Assembly (NCBI RefSeq): GCF_004348415.1
Contig: NZ_SMKI01000014.1
Location: 1 to 35,126 of the forward strand
DNA: 35,126 bases
Reading direction: 5' to 3'
Source of the DNA: Streptomyces hainanensis
Lineage (GTDB): Bacteria > Actinomycetota > Actinomycetes > Streptomycetales > Streptomycetaceae
Below are positions 8,052 to 16,114 of this stretch, in pieces. Under the pieces are notes generated by a model. That model was not told the origin of the DNA. It worked only from the letters and a program-made list of their open reading frames with translations, and ran no database searches. Numbering within the stretch: position 1 is the stretch's first letter; the number at the start of each line of letters is the position of its first letter. Both the position numbers and the translations under genes were made by a program.

Positions 8052-8825
8052 CTAGAGGTGGCGGGTCGCCATCGCCAGCCGGTCGCGGGCGTCGAACAGG
8101 GCCTCCTTGACCAGCTGTTCGTGCGCCGGCGTGAGACGGGCCACCGGGACGGAGCAACTGAGCGCGTCCCGGGCCGGGGTGCGGTAGGGGACGGCGACGC
8201 CGAAGCAGCTGAGCCCCAGCGTGTTCTCCTCGCGGTCCACCGCGTAGCCCCGCTCCCGCACCTCGTGCAGCTCCTCGATCAGCCGCTCCCGGTCGGTGAT
8301 CGTGTGCTCGGTCAGCCGCTCCAGCTTCTCCGGCAGCAGCCTGCGCACCTGCTCGTCCGGGTGGGTGGCGAGCAACGCCTTGCCGAGCGAGGTGGAGTGC
8401 GCCGGCAGCCGACGGCCGACCCGGGTGAAGGGGCGCAGGTAGTGCTCGGAGGCGCGGGTCGCGAGGTAGACGACGTTGGTGCCGTCGAGCCTGGCCAGGT
8501 GGATGGTCTCGGTGGTGTCGTCGGAGAGCCGGTCGAGCGTCGGCCGCGCCGCCGCGACCACCTCGTCGCCGTCGATGTACGAGGTGCCGACCAACAGGGC
8601 CCGCACGCCGATGCCGTAGCGGGTGCCGGTGGCGTCCGTCTCCACCCAGCCCAGCTCGACCAGGGTGCGCAGCAGCATGTACAGGCTGGACTTGGGGTAG
8701 CCGACCGACGCCTGGACGTCCGCGAGCGAGTGCATGCCCGGCCGTCCGGCGAAGAACTCCAGCAGCTCGACCGTGCGCACCGCCGACTTGACCTGGGGCG
8801 CCCCCGGCGTCTCGCTCGCTGACAT
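8052..8825 (-). CDS. IclR-family transcriptional regulator
   Basis: The 257-residue protein has an N-terminal winged helix-turn-helix (VKSAVRTVELLEFFAG, SLADVQASVGYPKSSLYMLLRTL) and a C-terminal IclR effector domain with the typical LPAHSTSLGKALLA and a DREENTLGLSCFGVAVPY segment. It is divergent from the 2,5-dioxovalerate dehydrogenase gene. By analogy with IclR regulators of sugar-acid pathways it probably represses udh, kdgD and the dehydrogenase until a uronate-derived inducer appears. That role is inferred from context and the shared 17-bp element. ATG 8825 was chosen because the homology begins soon after it; an in-frame start at 8876 would add 17 unusual residues and overlap the divergent promoter. 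Confidence 0.88.
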   Translation of the reverse strand: MSASETPGAPQVKSAVRTVELLEFFAGRPGMHSLADVQASVGYPKSSLYMLLRTLVELGWVETDATGTRYGIGVRALLVGTSYIDGDEVVAAARPTLDRLSDDTTETIHLARLDGTNVVYLATRASEHYLRPFTRVGRRLPAHSTSLGKALLATHPDEQVRRLLPEKLERLTEHTITDRERLIEELHEVRERGYAVDREENTLGLSCFGVAVPYRTPARDALSCSVPVARLTPAHEQLVKEALFDARDRLAMATRHL

Positions 8826-8830
8826 CGACC

Positions 8831-8860
8831 TTGACCCCCTTGTTCGAGCCGCTATAGAGT
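8831..8860 (+). promoter_or_regulatory. HrdB-like promoter of the dioxovalerate dehydrogenase gene
   Basis: TTGACC (8831-8836), an 18-bp spacer and TAGAGT (8855-8860) match the housekeeping sigma consensus. The hexamers and spacing mirror the kdgD promoter, consistent with co-regulation. Confidence 0.55.
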
Positions 8861-8888
8861 CCCCACGGATATTCACATACAGGGACGA

Positions 8889-8906
8889 TGTTCAGAATCC
8901 CGAACA
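8889..8906. promoter_or_regulatory. Palindromic operator between iclR and the dehydrogenase gene
   Basis: TGTTCAGAATCCCGAACA has perfect 5-bp arms, TGTTC and GAACA, around 8 bp. It lies in the divergent gap downstream of the predicted dehydrogenase start site. It shares YGTTCA-N8-RAC with the elements at 3691 and 3777. Binding by the adjacent IclR protein is inferred. Confidence 0.5.
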
Positions 8907-8938
8907 GTAGCACGCGTCCAGCAGGAGGATCGATTCCG

Positions 8939-10468
8939 GTGGCAGTACCAGTGTGGAGCGTGGACCCGCGAACCGGAAAGCAGCGGGAGCAGGTCGCTAC
9001 CGAGGCCACGGCGGCGGAGGTGGACGCCGCGGTCCGCGCCGCGCACGCCACCCGGGCCGCCCTCGCCGACCGCGACACCCGGATCGCGCTGCTGCGCGCC
9101 GCCGCCGACCAGTTGGAGGCCGACGGCGAGGCGATCCTCGCGGCCGCCGACGCCGAGACCGCCCTCGGCAGCGCCCGCCTCACCGGTGAACTCGCCCGCA
9201 CCACAGGGCAGTTGCGTGCCTTCGCGGACGAGGTCGCGGACGGCGGCTACCTGGACGTGATCATCGACCACGCCGACGGCTCGCTCACCCCGCCCCGCCC
9301 CGACCTGCGCCGCTACAAGATCCCGCTGGGCGTCGCCGCCGTCTACTCCGCCTCCAACTTCCCGCTCGCGTTCTCCGTCCCCGGCGGCGACACCGCGAGC
9401 GCGCTCGCCGCCGGCTGCCCCGTCGTGGTCAAGGCGCATCCCGACCACCCGGCCACCTCCGAGCTCACCGGCGCCGCGCTGCGCCGGGCCGCCGCCCGGG
9501 TCGGCCTTCCCGAGGACGTCGTCACCGTCGTGCACGGCTTCGAGGCCGGCGTCGAGCTGATCAGGCACCCGCTGGTCGGCGCGGCCGGCTTCACCGGCTC
9601 GATCCGCGGCGGCCGGGCGCTGTTCGACGCCGCCGCCGCCCGTCCGGCGCCCATCCCGTTCTACGGCGAACTCGGCAGCCTCAACCCGGTGGTCGTCACC
9701 GAGGCCGCCGCCGGCGAGCGGGCCGGCGAGATCGGCGGCGGCCTGGCCGGCTCCATGACCATGGGCGTCGGCCAGTTCTGCACCAAGCCGGGCCTGGTCT
9801 TCGCGCCCGCCGGCACCGCGGGCGACGAACTGGTCGACGCGCTCACCAAGAAGGTCGGCGAGGCCGCCCCCGGCGTGCTGCTCGACGGCCGGATGCGGGA
9901 GGCGTTCCTGGCCGGCGTCGGCGAACGCGCCGCCCTGGACGGCGTCGAGGCCCCCGTCGCGGCCGGCCCGGGCGACGCGCGCACGGTCGCCGCCGGCTTC
10001 CTCACCGTCGCCGCCGACCGGCTCGCCGCCGAGGGGCCGCACGACCTGCTGCTCGAGGAGTGCTTCGGCCCGCTCACCGTCGTCGTCCGCTACACCGACG
10101 CCGACCAGATCACCGCCGTGCTCTCCCGGCTCCCCGGCAACCTCACCGCCACCCTCCACCTCAGCGAGGCCGAGGGCGCGGGGGACGGCGGCCAGGGCGG
10201 CCGGCTGCTCGCCGAACTCACCCCGATCGCCGGCCGGATCCTGGTCAACGGCTGGCCCACCGGCGTCGCCGTCACGCCCGCCCAGCACCACGGCGGCCCC
10301 TACCCGGCCACCACCTCCACCTCGACCTCGGTCGGCGTCACCGCCATCGAGCGCTGGCTGCGGCCGGTCAGCTACCAGAGCGCGCCGCCCGCGCTGCTGC
10401 CGCCCGAACTGCGGGAGGACAACCCGCTCGGCCTGCCGCGCCGGGTCGACGGCCGCCGCGAGCACTGA
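8939..10468 (+). CDS. 2,5-dioxovalerate (alpha-ketoglutarate semialdehyde) dehydrogenase
   Basis: The 509-residue NAD(P)-dependent aldehyde dehydrogenase has the segment YSASNFPLAFSVPGGDTASALAAG, followed by CPVVVKAHPDHP, typical of the ketoglutarate semialdehyde dehydrogenase branch. The general-base glutamate is in FYGELGSLNP and the nucleophilic cysteine is in GVGQFCTKPG. It would oxidise 2,5-dioxopentanoate from KdgD to 2-oxoglutarate, feeding the TCA cycle. The start is GTG 8939, with AGGAGG 10 nt upstream; an ATG at 8888 overlaps the operator and was rejected. It is divergent from iclR. Substrate assignment rests on subfamily motifs plus pathway context. Confidence 0.87.
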   Translation: MAVPVWSVDPRTGKQREQVATEATAAEVDAAVRAAHATRAALADRDTRIALLRAAADQLEADGEAILAAADAETALGSARLTGELARTTGQLRAFADEVADGGYLDVIIDHADGSLTPPRPDLRRYKIPLGVAAVYSASNFPLAFSVPGGDTASALAAGCPVVVKAHPDHPATSELTGAALRRAAARVGLPEDVVTVVHGFEAGVELIRHPLVGAAGFTGSIRGGRALFDAAAARPAPIPFYGELGSLNPVVVTEAAAGERAGEIGGGLAGSMTMGVGQFCTKPGLVFAPAGTAGDELVDALTKKVGEAAPGVLLDGRMREAFLAGVGERAALDGVEAPVAAGPGDARTVAAGFLTVAADRLAAEGPHDLLLEECFGPLTVVVRYTDADQITAVLSRLPGNLTATLHLSEAEGAGDGGQGGRLLAELTPIAGRILVNGWPTGVAVTPAQHHGGPYPATTSTSTSVGVTAIERWLRPVSYQSAPPALLPPELREDNPLGLPRRVDGRREH

Positions 10469-10523
10469 GCGATCGCCCCCCGTCCGGGGCGCAGCGTAGA
10501 CACACCGTCATACAGACGGCGGA

Positions 10524-10576
10524 GTTCACCATTCCGGTGAATAGGCCGTATGTATGGCGGTGGTCTTCCGTTCACC
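10524..10576 (+). promoter_or_regulatory. PHO-box-like elements upstream of the PhoX gene
   Basis: GTTCACC occurs at 10524-10530 and again at 10570-10576. The first copy is followed by GGTGAA, giving the dyad TTCACC-N5-GGTGAA. GTTCACC is the core of the 11-nt direct-repeat unit bound by Streptomyces PhoP. The copies are 46 bp apart rather than a multiple of 11, so they are not one canonical box. Phosphate-starvation control of the phosphatase is likely but not proven. The rest of the 191-bp gap shows nothing else clear. Confidence 0.5.
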
Positions 10577-10659
10577 TTCAGGGCTTCTCGATGCCATCGA
10601 CTCCTCCTAGCCTCCACGTCACCGATCCCCCCAGATTCATCAGGACGTGAGGACTCGCG

Positions 10660-12606
10660 ATGTCAGCACAGCGCCCGGTCTTTCCCGAGGTCGACCCGGA
10701 CGAGGTGAGCTCCAACCCCTCCGGCAACCGCACGTTCGGGGAGGTCGTCGAGCGGCGGATGTCCCGCCGCGCGGCACTCAAGGGCGGAACGGTGGCCGCC
10801 GCCGGCTTCCTGGTCGCGGCCCAGCTCGGCTCGACCGCCGTCGCCGCCGAGCCCACCAGGGCCCCCGCCGGCCGCGGCGGTGGCCGCCACCCGCTGCTGG
10901 GCTTCGACCCGGTCTCGGTCAGCCGTGACGACACCCTCGTCGTCCCCGAGGGCTACCAGACCCAGGTCCTGATCCCCTGGGGCACCCCGATCCGCCCGAG
11001 CGGCCCGCGCTGGAGCAAGGACGCCTCCAACTCCGCGGCCGAGCAGGCCCAGCAGGTCGGCATGAACCACGACGGCATGCACTTCTTCCCGCTCGGCAAC
11101 GGGCGCGAGGGCAGTCGCCGCGGCATGCTGGTCGTCAACCACGAGTACGTCGACCAGCAGCTCCTCTTCCCCGACGGGGACGAGGAGATGACCACGGAGA
11201 AGGTCGACAAGGCGGTCGCCGCGCACGGCGTCAGCGTCGTCGAGATCGAGCGCCGCGACGGCGGTTGGCGGGTCGCCGAGTCCCGCCGCGCCCGCCGGAT
11301 CACCGGCGACACCCCCGTCGACTTCTCCGGTCCGGTCCGCGCCTCGCACCCGAGCCTCCGCGCCGCCGACCGGCCCGCCGGCACGCTCAACAACTGCTCC
11401 AACGGCTACACCCCGTGGGGCACGTACCTGACGTGCGAGGAGAACTGGAACAACTACTTCGGCACCGAGGACGCCGACTGGGAGCCCACCCCCAGCCAGG
11501 CCCGCTACGGCGTCAGCAGCGCCGGCGGCGGCTACCGCTGGCACGAGGCCGATTCGCGCTTCGACCTGGCCGCCAACCCGAACGAGATCAACCGCTTCGG
11601 CTGGGTCGTCGAGATCGACCCGATGAAGCCGGACGCCAAGCCCGTCAAGCGCACCGCGCTCGGCCGCGTCAAGCACGAGGGCTGCACGGTCACCGAGTCC
11701 CGCGGCCGCGTCGTCGCCTACACCGGTGACGACCAGGACGGCGACTACATCTACAAGTTCGTCGGCGACGGCAACTGGCGCGTGCAGCGGGCGCTCGGCC
11801 GCAGCCCGCTCGACCACGGCACCCTGTACGTCGCCCGCTTCGAGGACGACGGCAACGGCGAGTGGCTGCCGCTCGTCCACGGTCGCGGCCCGCTCACCCG
11901 GCAGAACGGCTGGGCCGACCAGGCCGACGTGCTGCTCCGCACCCGCGAGGCGGCCGACGCGGTGGGCGCCACCCGGATGGACCGCCCCGAGTGGATCGCC
12001 GTCAACCCGCGCAACCAGGACGTCTACTGCACGCTCACCAACGGCAGCGGCTGGAACAACGCGGTCAACCCGCGCAAGCCCAACCCGTACGGGCACATCG
12101 TCCGGTGGACCGAGAAGCGGCGCGACAACACCTCGACCACCTTCGAGTGGGACATCTTCGTGCTCGCGGGCGACCCCGAGTACGACCCGGCCGTCGAACT
12201 GGACGAGACCAACGTCTTCGGTTCGCCCGACGGCCTGGCGTTCGACGAGGACGGCCGGCTCTGGATCCTCACCGACGTCTCCAACTCCTCGCAGAATCTG
12301 CCCTCCAGGGGCTACGACAACATCGGCAACAACCAGCTGCTGGTCGCGGACCCCGACACCGGTGAGATCCGCCGCTTCCTGACCGGCCCGCGCGGCGCCG
12401 AGATCACGAGCGTGGCCTTCACGCCGGACCAGAAGACCCTCTTCGTCAACGTCCAGCACCCCGGCGAGGCCACCACCGCCTGGGGCGCCCCGTCCCCGGA
12501 GAACCCCCGCGCGGTCAGCAACTGGCCCGACTTCGACCCGGAGGGCCGCCCCCGCTCCGCCACCGTCGTCATCACCCGCACCGACGGCGGCGTGATCGGC
12601 GCGTAG
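10660..12606 (+). CDS. PhoX-family phosphatase, Tat-exported
   Basis: The 648-residue product belongs to the PhoX/DUF839 phosphatases. These use calcium and iron to hydrolyse phosphate esters outside the cytoplasm. The N-terminus contains a twin-arginine signal, MSRRAALKGG, followed by a hydrophobic stretch and AVAAEP. Family features include NHDGMHFFP, VVNHEYVDQQLLFPDG, the cysteine segments NNCSNGYTPWGTYLTCEENWNNYF and RVKHEGCTVTE, and FGSPDGLAFDEDGRLWILTD near the end. ATG 10660 has GAGG about 7 nt upstream. GTTCACC repeats in the promoter region suggest PhoP control. A strong hairpin follows the stop. Substrate range is unknown. Confidence 0.9.
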   Translation: MSAQRPVFPEVDPDEVSSNPSGNRTFGEVVERRMSRRAALKGGTVAAAGFLVAAQLGSTAVAAEPTRAPAGRGGGRHPLLGFDPVSVSRDDTLVVPEGYQTQVLIPWGTPIRPSGPRWSKDASNSAAEQAQQVGMNHDGMHFFPLGNGREGSRRGMLVVNHEYVDQQLLFPDGDEEMTTEKVDKAVAAHGVSVVEIERRDGGWRVAESRRARRITGDTPVDFSGPVRASHPSLRAADRPAGTLNNCSNGYTPWGTYLTCEENWNNYFGTEDADWEPTPSQARYGVSSAGGGYRWHEADSRFDLAANPNEINRFGWVVEIDPMKPDAKPVKRTALGRVKHEGCTVTESRGRVVAYTGDDQDGDYIYKFVGDGNWRVQRALGRSPLDHGTLYVARFEDDGNGEWLPLVHGRGPLTRQNGWADQADVLLRTREAADAVGATRMDRPEWIAVNPRNQDVYCTLTNGSGWNNAVNPRKPNPYGHIVRWTEKRRDNTSTTFEWDIFVLAGDPEYDPAVELDETNVFGSPDGLAFDEDGRLWILTDVSNSSQNLPSRGYDNIGNNQLLVADPDTGEIRRFLTGPRGAEITSVAFTPDQKTLFVNVQHPGEATTAWGAPSPENPRAVSNWPDFDPEGRPRSATVVITRTDGGVIGA

Positions 12607-12630
12607 CCCGAGCCGCGGCACCGCAGGCAG

Positions 12631-12658
12631 GGGGGCGGCCCGGAACCGGGCCGCCCCC
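12631..12658. terminator. Perfect 13-bp hairpin between convergent genes
   Basis: GGGGGCGGCCCGG, a two-base AA gap, and the exact complement CCGGGCCGCCCCC form the hairpin. It lies 24 bp after the PhoX stop and 15 bp beyond the end of the convergent AhpD-like gene, so it can serve as a bidirectional terminator. Confidence 0.8.
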
Positions 12659-12673
12659 TCGCCATGTCCGTTG

Positions 12674-13126
12674 CTACATCGCGGCCCCGGCCGGCTGGCG
12701 CAGGGTGACGTTCATCCGGTTCCAGGCGTTGATCGCCGCGATGGCCACCACCAGCCCGGCCAGCTGCTCCTCGTCGAAGTGCCTGGCCGCCTCGTCCCAC
12801 ACCTCCGTCGGGACGCCCTCGGGGTTGTCCGCGATCCGCGTCGCCGACTCGGCGAGCGCCAGCGCCGCCCGTTCGGCGTCCGTGAAGTACGGTGCCTCCC
12901 GCCAGGCCGCGACCGAGAACAGCCGCTCGTCGGTCTCGCCGGCCCGCTGGGCGTCCTTGGCGTGCATGTCCACGCAGAAGCCGCAGCCGTTGATCTGGCT
13001 CACCCGCAGCTTCACCAACTCCCGGACGGCGTGCGGCAGCGTCGTCGACCCGACGTACGCCTCCACCGCCTGCATGCCGAGGATCCCCTTGGCCGCCGAC
13101 TTCCTGAGGCTCATCCGTGCCCGCAT
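12674..13126 (-). CDS. AhpD/carboxymuconolactone decarboxylase-like peroxidase
   Basis: The 150-residue protein of the CMD/AhpD fold contains the redox motif CGFCVDMHAKDA (CxxC...H) near residues 48-59. The rest is helical and typical of the single-domain alkylhydroperoxidase AhpD core. Such proteins form oligomers and reduce peroxides using the CxxC pair. ATG 13126 is preceded by GAGGAG about 10 nt away. It lies downstream of, and in the same orientation as, the Rrf2 regulator. A GGA-N9-TCC site sits about 42 bp upstream of its start. Pairing of AhpD-like genes with Rrf2 regulators suggests response to redox or nitrosative stress; that control is inferred. Confidence 0.87.
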   Translation of the reverse strand: MRARMSLRKSAAKGILGMQAVEAYVGSTTLPHAVRELVKLRVSQINGCGFCVDMHAKDAQRAGETDERLFSVAAWREAPYFTDAERAALALAESATRIADNPEGVPTEVWDEAARHFDEEQLAGLVVAIAAINAWNRMNVTLRQPAGAAM

Positions 13127-13167
13127 GTCTCTCGCTCTCCTCTTCCCACTCGTCTCATCCTGGAGTT

Positions 13168-13188
13168 CCAGGACCTTTGATATCCAGA
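13168..13188 (-). promoter_or_regulatory. Candidate Rrf2 operator upstream of the AhpD-like gene
   Basis: Read on the minus strand the site is TCTGGA-N9-TCCTGG. It shares the TCTGGA half-site and exact spacing with the site at 13730. It lies in the 101-bp gap ahead of the AhpD-like gene. Binding by the neighbouring Rrf2 protein is inferred. Confidence 0.45.
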
Positions 13189-13227
13189 TTTTGGGCGGGG
13201 TGCGCGACGGGCCTCCCGCCGCGCACC

Positions 13228-13713
13228 CTAGGGTCGGCGGCTGGCGAACCAGTCGCGGGTCCGCTGCGGGGTCCGCGGATGGCGCCGCTCCACCGTGGCC
13301 CTGATGTCGGCCAGCGTCTGCCCGGCCAACTCCTTGCGCCAGGCCAGCTCGGCCCGCCGCATGGACTGCGAGACCGCGCACGTCAGCCGGTAGTCGACGT
13401 CCTCCCGGCCGTCGGGCCCCTTCCGCAGCACCTGCTCGCAGCGGAACGCCTCGCCAGGACCCTCGATCGCCGTCACCACGTCGAGCAGCGTGATGCGCTC
13501 GGGTTCGCGTGCCAGCCGGAAGCCGCCGCGCGGGCCGGGGGTCGAGGTGACGATCCCGGCCCTGGCCAACGCCTGGAGCTGCTTGTTCAGATAGGCCGCC
13601 GGCAGCTCGTAGAACGCCGCCAGCCGCGCCGCCGTCACCGCCTGGCCGGGCTCGGCCCAGGCCAGGTTCAGGCAGCTGTGCAGCGCCCACTCGACGCCCT
13701 CGCTCATCCGCAT
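13228..13713 (-). CDS. Rrf2-family transcriptional regulator
   Basis: The 161-residue protein has the Rrf2 winged-helix opening, MSEGVEWALHSCLNLA, then LAAFYELPAAYLNKQLQALARAGIVTSTPGPRGGFRLA, with the GGF wing. Cysteines lie near residues 91 and 111, in RCEQVL and LTCAVS. Only these two are visible beyond the N-terminal one, so an Fe-S cluster cannot be assumed from the usual three-cysteine spacing. AGGAGG lies 8 nt before ATG 13713. The protein probably regulates its own gene, the AhpD-like gene downstream, and perhaps the divergent NHL gene, since matching dyads flank it. Confidence 0.88.
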   Translation of the reverse strand: MRMSEGVEWALHSCLNLAWAEPGQAVTAARLAAFYELPAAYLNKQLQALARAGIVTSTPGPRGGFRLAREPERITLLDVVTAIEGPGEAFRCEQVLRKGPDGREDVDYRLTCAVSQSMRRAELAWRKELAGQTLADIRATVERRHPRTPQRTRDWFASRRP

Positions 13714-13729
13714 GCGCTCATCCTCCTAA

Positions 13730-13750
13730 TCTGGACTCTAGACATCCAGA
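13730..13750. promoter_or_regulatory. Candidate Rrf2 operator between rrf2 and the NHL gene
   Basis: TCTGGA-N9-TCCAGA is a perfect 6-bp dyad located 16 bp before the Rrf2 start. The flanking AAT/AT bases extend the symmetry. It is positioned for autoregulation and could affect the divergent NHL gene as well. Confidence 0.55.
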
Positions 13751-13811
13751 ATTGGTTTCGCAACCCCGGTCCGCGTGCGATCAGAGAGGCAAGGGGAGAA
13801 GGGTGAGATCG

Positions 13812-14783
13812 ATGACGACCACCGTAGGACAGGGCGAGTTCCGCTTCGTGCCCCAGGAGTCGTGGGCCCGGCTGCCCGCCGACCTCGCGCTCGGCGAGGT
13901 GGCGGGCATCGCCGTCGACCACGACGACCGGGTCTACCTCTTCAACCGCGGCCCGCACCCGGTCGTGGTCCTCGAACGCGACGGCACCTTCGTCGCCACC
14001 TGGGGCGCCGGCGTCTTCACCAACCCGCACGGCGCCGCCCTGGGCCCCGACGGCACGATCCTCCTCACCGACAACGGCGACCACACGGTGCGCCGGTTCA
14101 CCCTCGACGGCGAACCGCTGCTGGAGATCGGGATACCCGGGCAGCCGTCCCCGTTCCTGAGCGGCACCCCGTTCCACCGCTGCACCCACAGCGCGGTCGG
14201 TCCAGGCGGGGAGATCTACGTCTCCGACGGCTACGGCAACGCCCGCGTCCACGTCTTCTCGACCGACGGGCGCCTCGTCGGCGGCTGGGGTGAACCGGGC
14301 GCCCGACACGGCCAGTTCAACCTGCCGCACAACATCGCCTGCGACGAGCGCGGCCGGGTATACGTCGCCGACCGGGAGAACCACCGGGTCCAGATCTTCG
14401 CCGCCGACGGCACCTACCTCTCCAGCGTCACCAGCGTGCACCGCCCCAGCGGCATGACCCTCACCGGCGGCCCGGACCCCCTCGTCCTGGTCGGCGAGTT
14501 GGCGCCCTACCTGCCCGTCAACCACGACAGCCACCACCTCGGCCCCCGCGTCACCGTCGTCCGCGCGGACGGCACCGTCGTCTCCACGCTGGCCGCCGAG
14601 CCCAGCCGGGGCACGGGCCCCGGCCAGTTCCTCTCCCCGCACGCCCTCGCCCTCGACTCGCACGGCGACCTCTACGTCGGCGACGTCGGCGTCACCGACT
14701 GGGCCGACCTGTTCCCCGGCACCCCGCGGCCGGACCGGATCCGCCCCTTCCAGAAGCTGGCCCGCGTCCGCACCGGGGCCTGA
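13812..14783 (+). CDS. NHL-repeat beta-propeller protein
   Basis: The 323-residue protein is built of repeated blades: GIAVDHDDRVYLFNRGPHPVVVLERDG, GAALGPDGTILLTDNGDHTVRRFTLDG, SAVGPGGEIYVSDGYGNARVHVFSTDG, NIACDERGRVYVADRENHRVQIFAADG, and a final ALALDSHGDLYVGDVG. These are NHL blades, giving a roughly six-bladed propeller resembling the fold of peptidylglycine alpha-amidating lyase. No signal peptide was seen. Catalytic function is not assignable; it may be a lyase, a lactonase or a binding scaffold. ATG 13812 was chosen (AAGGG 8 nt upstream); GTG 13803 is an alternative. It diverges from the Rrf2 gene across a shared operator. Confidence 0.82.
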   Translation: MTTTVGQGEFRFVPQESWARLPADLALGEVAGIAVDHDDRVYLFNRGPHPVVVLERDGTFVATWGAGVFTNPHGAALGPDGTILLTDNGDHTVRRFTLDGEPLLEIGIPGQPSPFLSGTPFHRCTHSAVGPGGEIYVSDGYGNARVHVFSTDGRLVGGWGEPGARHGQFNLPHNIACDERGRVYVADRENHRVQIFAADGTYLSSVTSVHRPSGMTLTGGPDPLVLVGELAPYLPVNHDSHHLGPRVTVVRADGTVVSTLAAEPSRGTGPGQFLSPHALALDSHGDLYVGDVGVTDWADLFPGTPRPDRIRPFQKLARVRTGA

Positions 14784-14815
14784 CGGCGACGACCGGTCCC
14801 GGCATCGCCCGGCGG

Positions 14816-16114
14816 TCAGCGGCGGCCCGATCCGGAGGCGACGAAGGCGCGCAGGCGGTCGAGGCCCGCGTCGATCTGCTCGGGGGAGACGGCGCTGACG
14901 GACAGCCGAAGCTGGTTCCTGCCACCGGCCCCGTCGTAGAAGTGCCCCATCGGGGTCCACAGCACGCCGTGCCGCTCGGCGCACTCCATGAGCGCCGCGT
15001 CGTCCGCGGGAAAGGGAAGGGTGACCACGACGAAGTAGCCGCCCTCGGGCGCGTTCCAGGCGACCCCCGACTCCTCCGCGGCGGGGAAGCGCCGAGCCAG
15101 CCCGTCGAGCAGCAGCCGGAGGTGCGCCCGGTAGACGGCGCTGGTCCTTCTGTTGGCCCCGACGAGGCTGAAGCCGTTCTCCAGCAACATGCCGCCCACC
15201 AGCGCCTGCGCCACCGGAGGCGTGTTCACCGTGAGCATGCTCTTGACCTTGGCGAGTTCGTCGGCCAGGAGCGACGAGCCACCGTCCGGAGAGCTGACGC
15301 GCTGGTCGGCGACGACATAGCCGACGCGGGCCCCCGGGAAGCCGGTCTTGGCCAGCGACCCCAGATAGACGACGTCGCCACGGTCGTCCAGCGACTTGAG
15401 GGTGGGCAACCGCCGGCCCTCGGCCGCCGGAAAGAGCCCGTACGGGTTGTCCTCCAGCAACAGCAGGTCGTGCTCCGCGGCGACGTCGAGCAGATCGTGG
15501 CGCGCGGCGACCGGCAGCCTCGCCCCTGACGGGTTGGCGAAGTCGGGGATGAGGTAGCAGGCGCGCGGGCGCTTCCCCGCCGCGCGGGCGGCGGCGGCCG
15601 CGGTGGCCAGGGCGGTCGGGTCCACGCCGCGCGGACCTTCGGGTACCGGCCATACCGGCAGGTCGACGAGCCGTGCGGCGCCGAGCGCGCCGACGTAGCC
15701 CGGAGACGTCGCCAGCAGCACGTCGTGCGCGTCCCGGCGCAGCGTGCGCAGTACCAGGACGAGCGCCTCCTGGCAGCCCACGGTCACCACGATGCTCTCG
15801 GCGTCGGCCTCGATCCCCTCGTCGACCACGAGGTTCCTGGCGATGAGGTCGTGGATGATCCCCTTCGTACGGCCGTACTGGAAGAGCGTCCTGACGATCG
15901 TGGCGTCGTCCGCTCCTCGTTCCCTCGCGAGATAGCGGCAGAAGGCGCGCAGGTAACGGTCCAGGTCATCGACCCGGAAGAAGTTCTCGTAGGGCCGACC
16001 CGCCGCGAAGGAGATCGCCCGGGGGAACCGTTCGGCCGCCTCGTTCAGGAACCGCATCGACTCCAGGGCCGGATCGGACAGCGACGGGTGCAGGTCCTCG
16101 CGCCGTATGGTCAT
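14816..16114 (-). CDS. hpgT: 4-hydroxyphenylglycine aminotransferase (PLP, HpgT type)
   Basis: The 432-residue product is a fold-type I PLP aminotransferase of the MocR/Aro8-like branch. It contains FAAGRPYENFF, the substrate-binding LFQYGRTKGIIHDLI, VTVGCQEALVLVLR, the cofactor aspartate region ANPSGARLP and LLLEDNPYG, and the PLP lysine in YLGSLAKTGFPGARVGYV. HpgT transfers an amino group, usually from tyrosine, to 4-hydroxyphenylglyoxylate, giving L-Hpg and regenerating 4-hydroxyphenylpyruvate. The ATG overlaps the hmO stop as ATGA. It is the last gene of the NRPS operon. Its adjacency to hmaS and hmO makes the assignment strong. Confidence 0.9.
   Translation of the reverse strand: MTIRREDLHPSLSDPALESMRFLNEAAERFPRAISFAAGRPYENFFRVDDLDRYLRAFCRYLARERGADDATIVRTLFQYGRTKGIIHDLIARNLVVDEGIEADAESIVVTVGCQEALVLVLRTLRRDAHDVLLATSPGYVGALGAARLVDLPVWPVPEGPRGVDPTALATAAAAARAAGKRPRACYLIPDFANPSGARLPVAARHDLLDVAAEHDLLLLEDNPYGLFPAAEGRRLPTLKSLDDRGDVVYLGSLAKTGFPGARVGYVVADQRVSSPDGGSSLLADELAKVKSMLTVNTPPVAQALVGGMLLENGFSLVGANRRTSAVYRAHLRLLLDGLARRFPAAEESGVAWNAPEGGYFVVVTLPFPADDAALMECAERHGVLWTPMGHFYDGAGGRNQLRLSVSAVSPEQIDAGLDRLRAFVASGSGRR

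Noticed and set aside
8888..8938. ATG 8888 as start of the dioxovalerate dehydrogenase
   Set aside because: It overlaps the palindromic operator and lacks a Shine-Dalgarno; GTG 8939 has AGGAGG upstream.
14784..14815. Terminator between the NHL gene and hpgT
   Set aside because: The 32-bp convergent gap shows no convincing stem.
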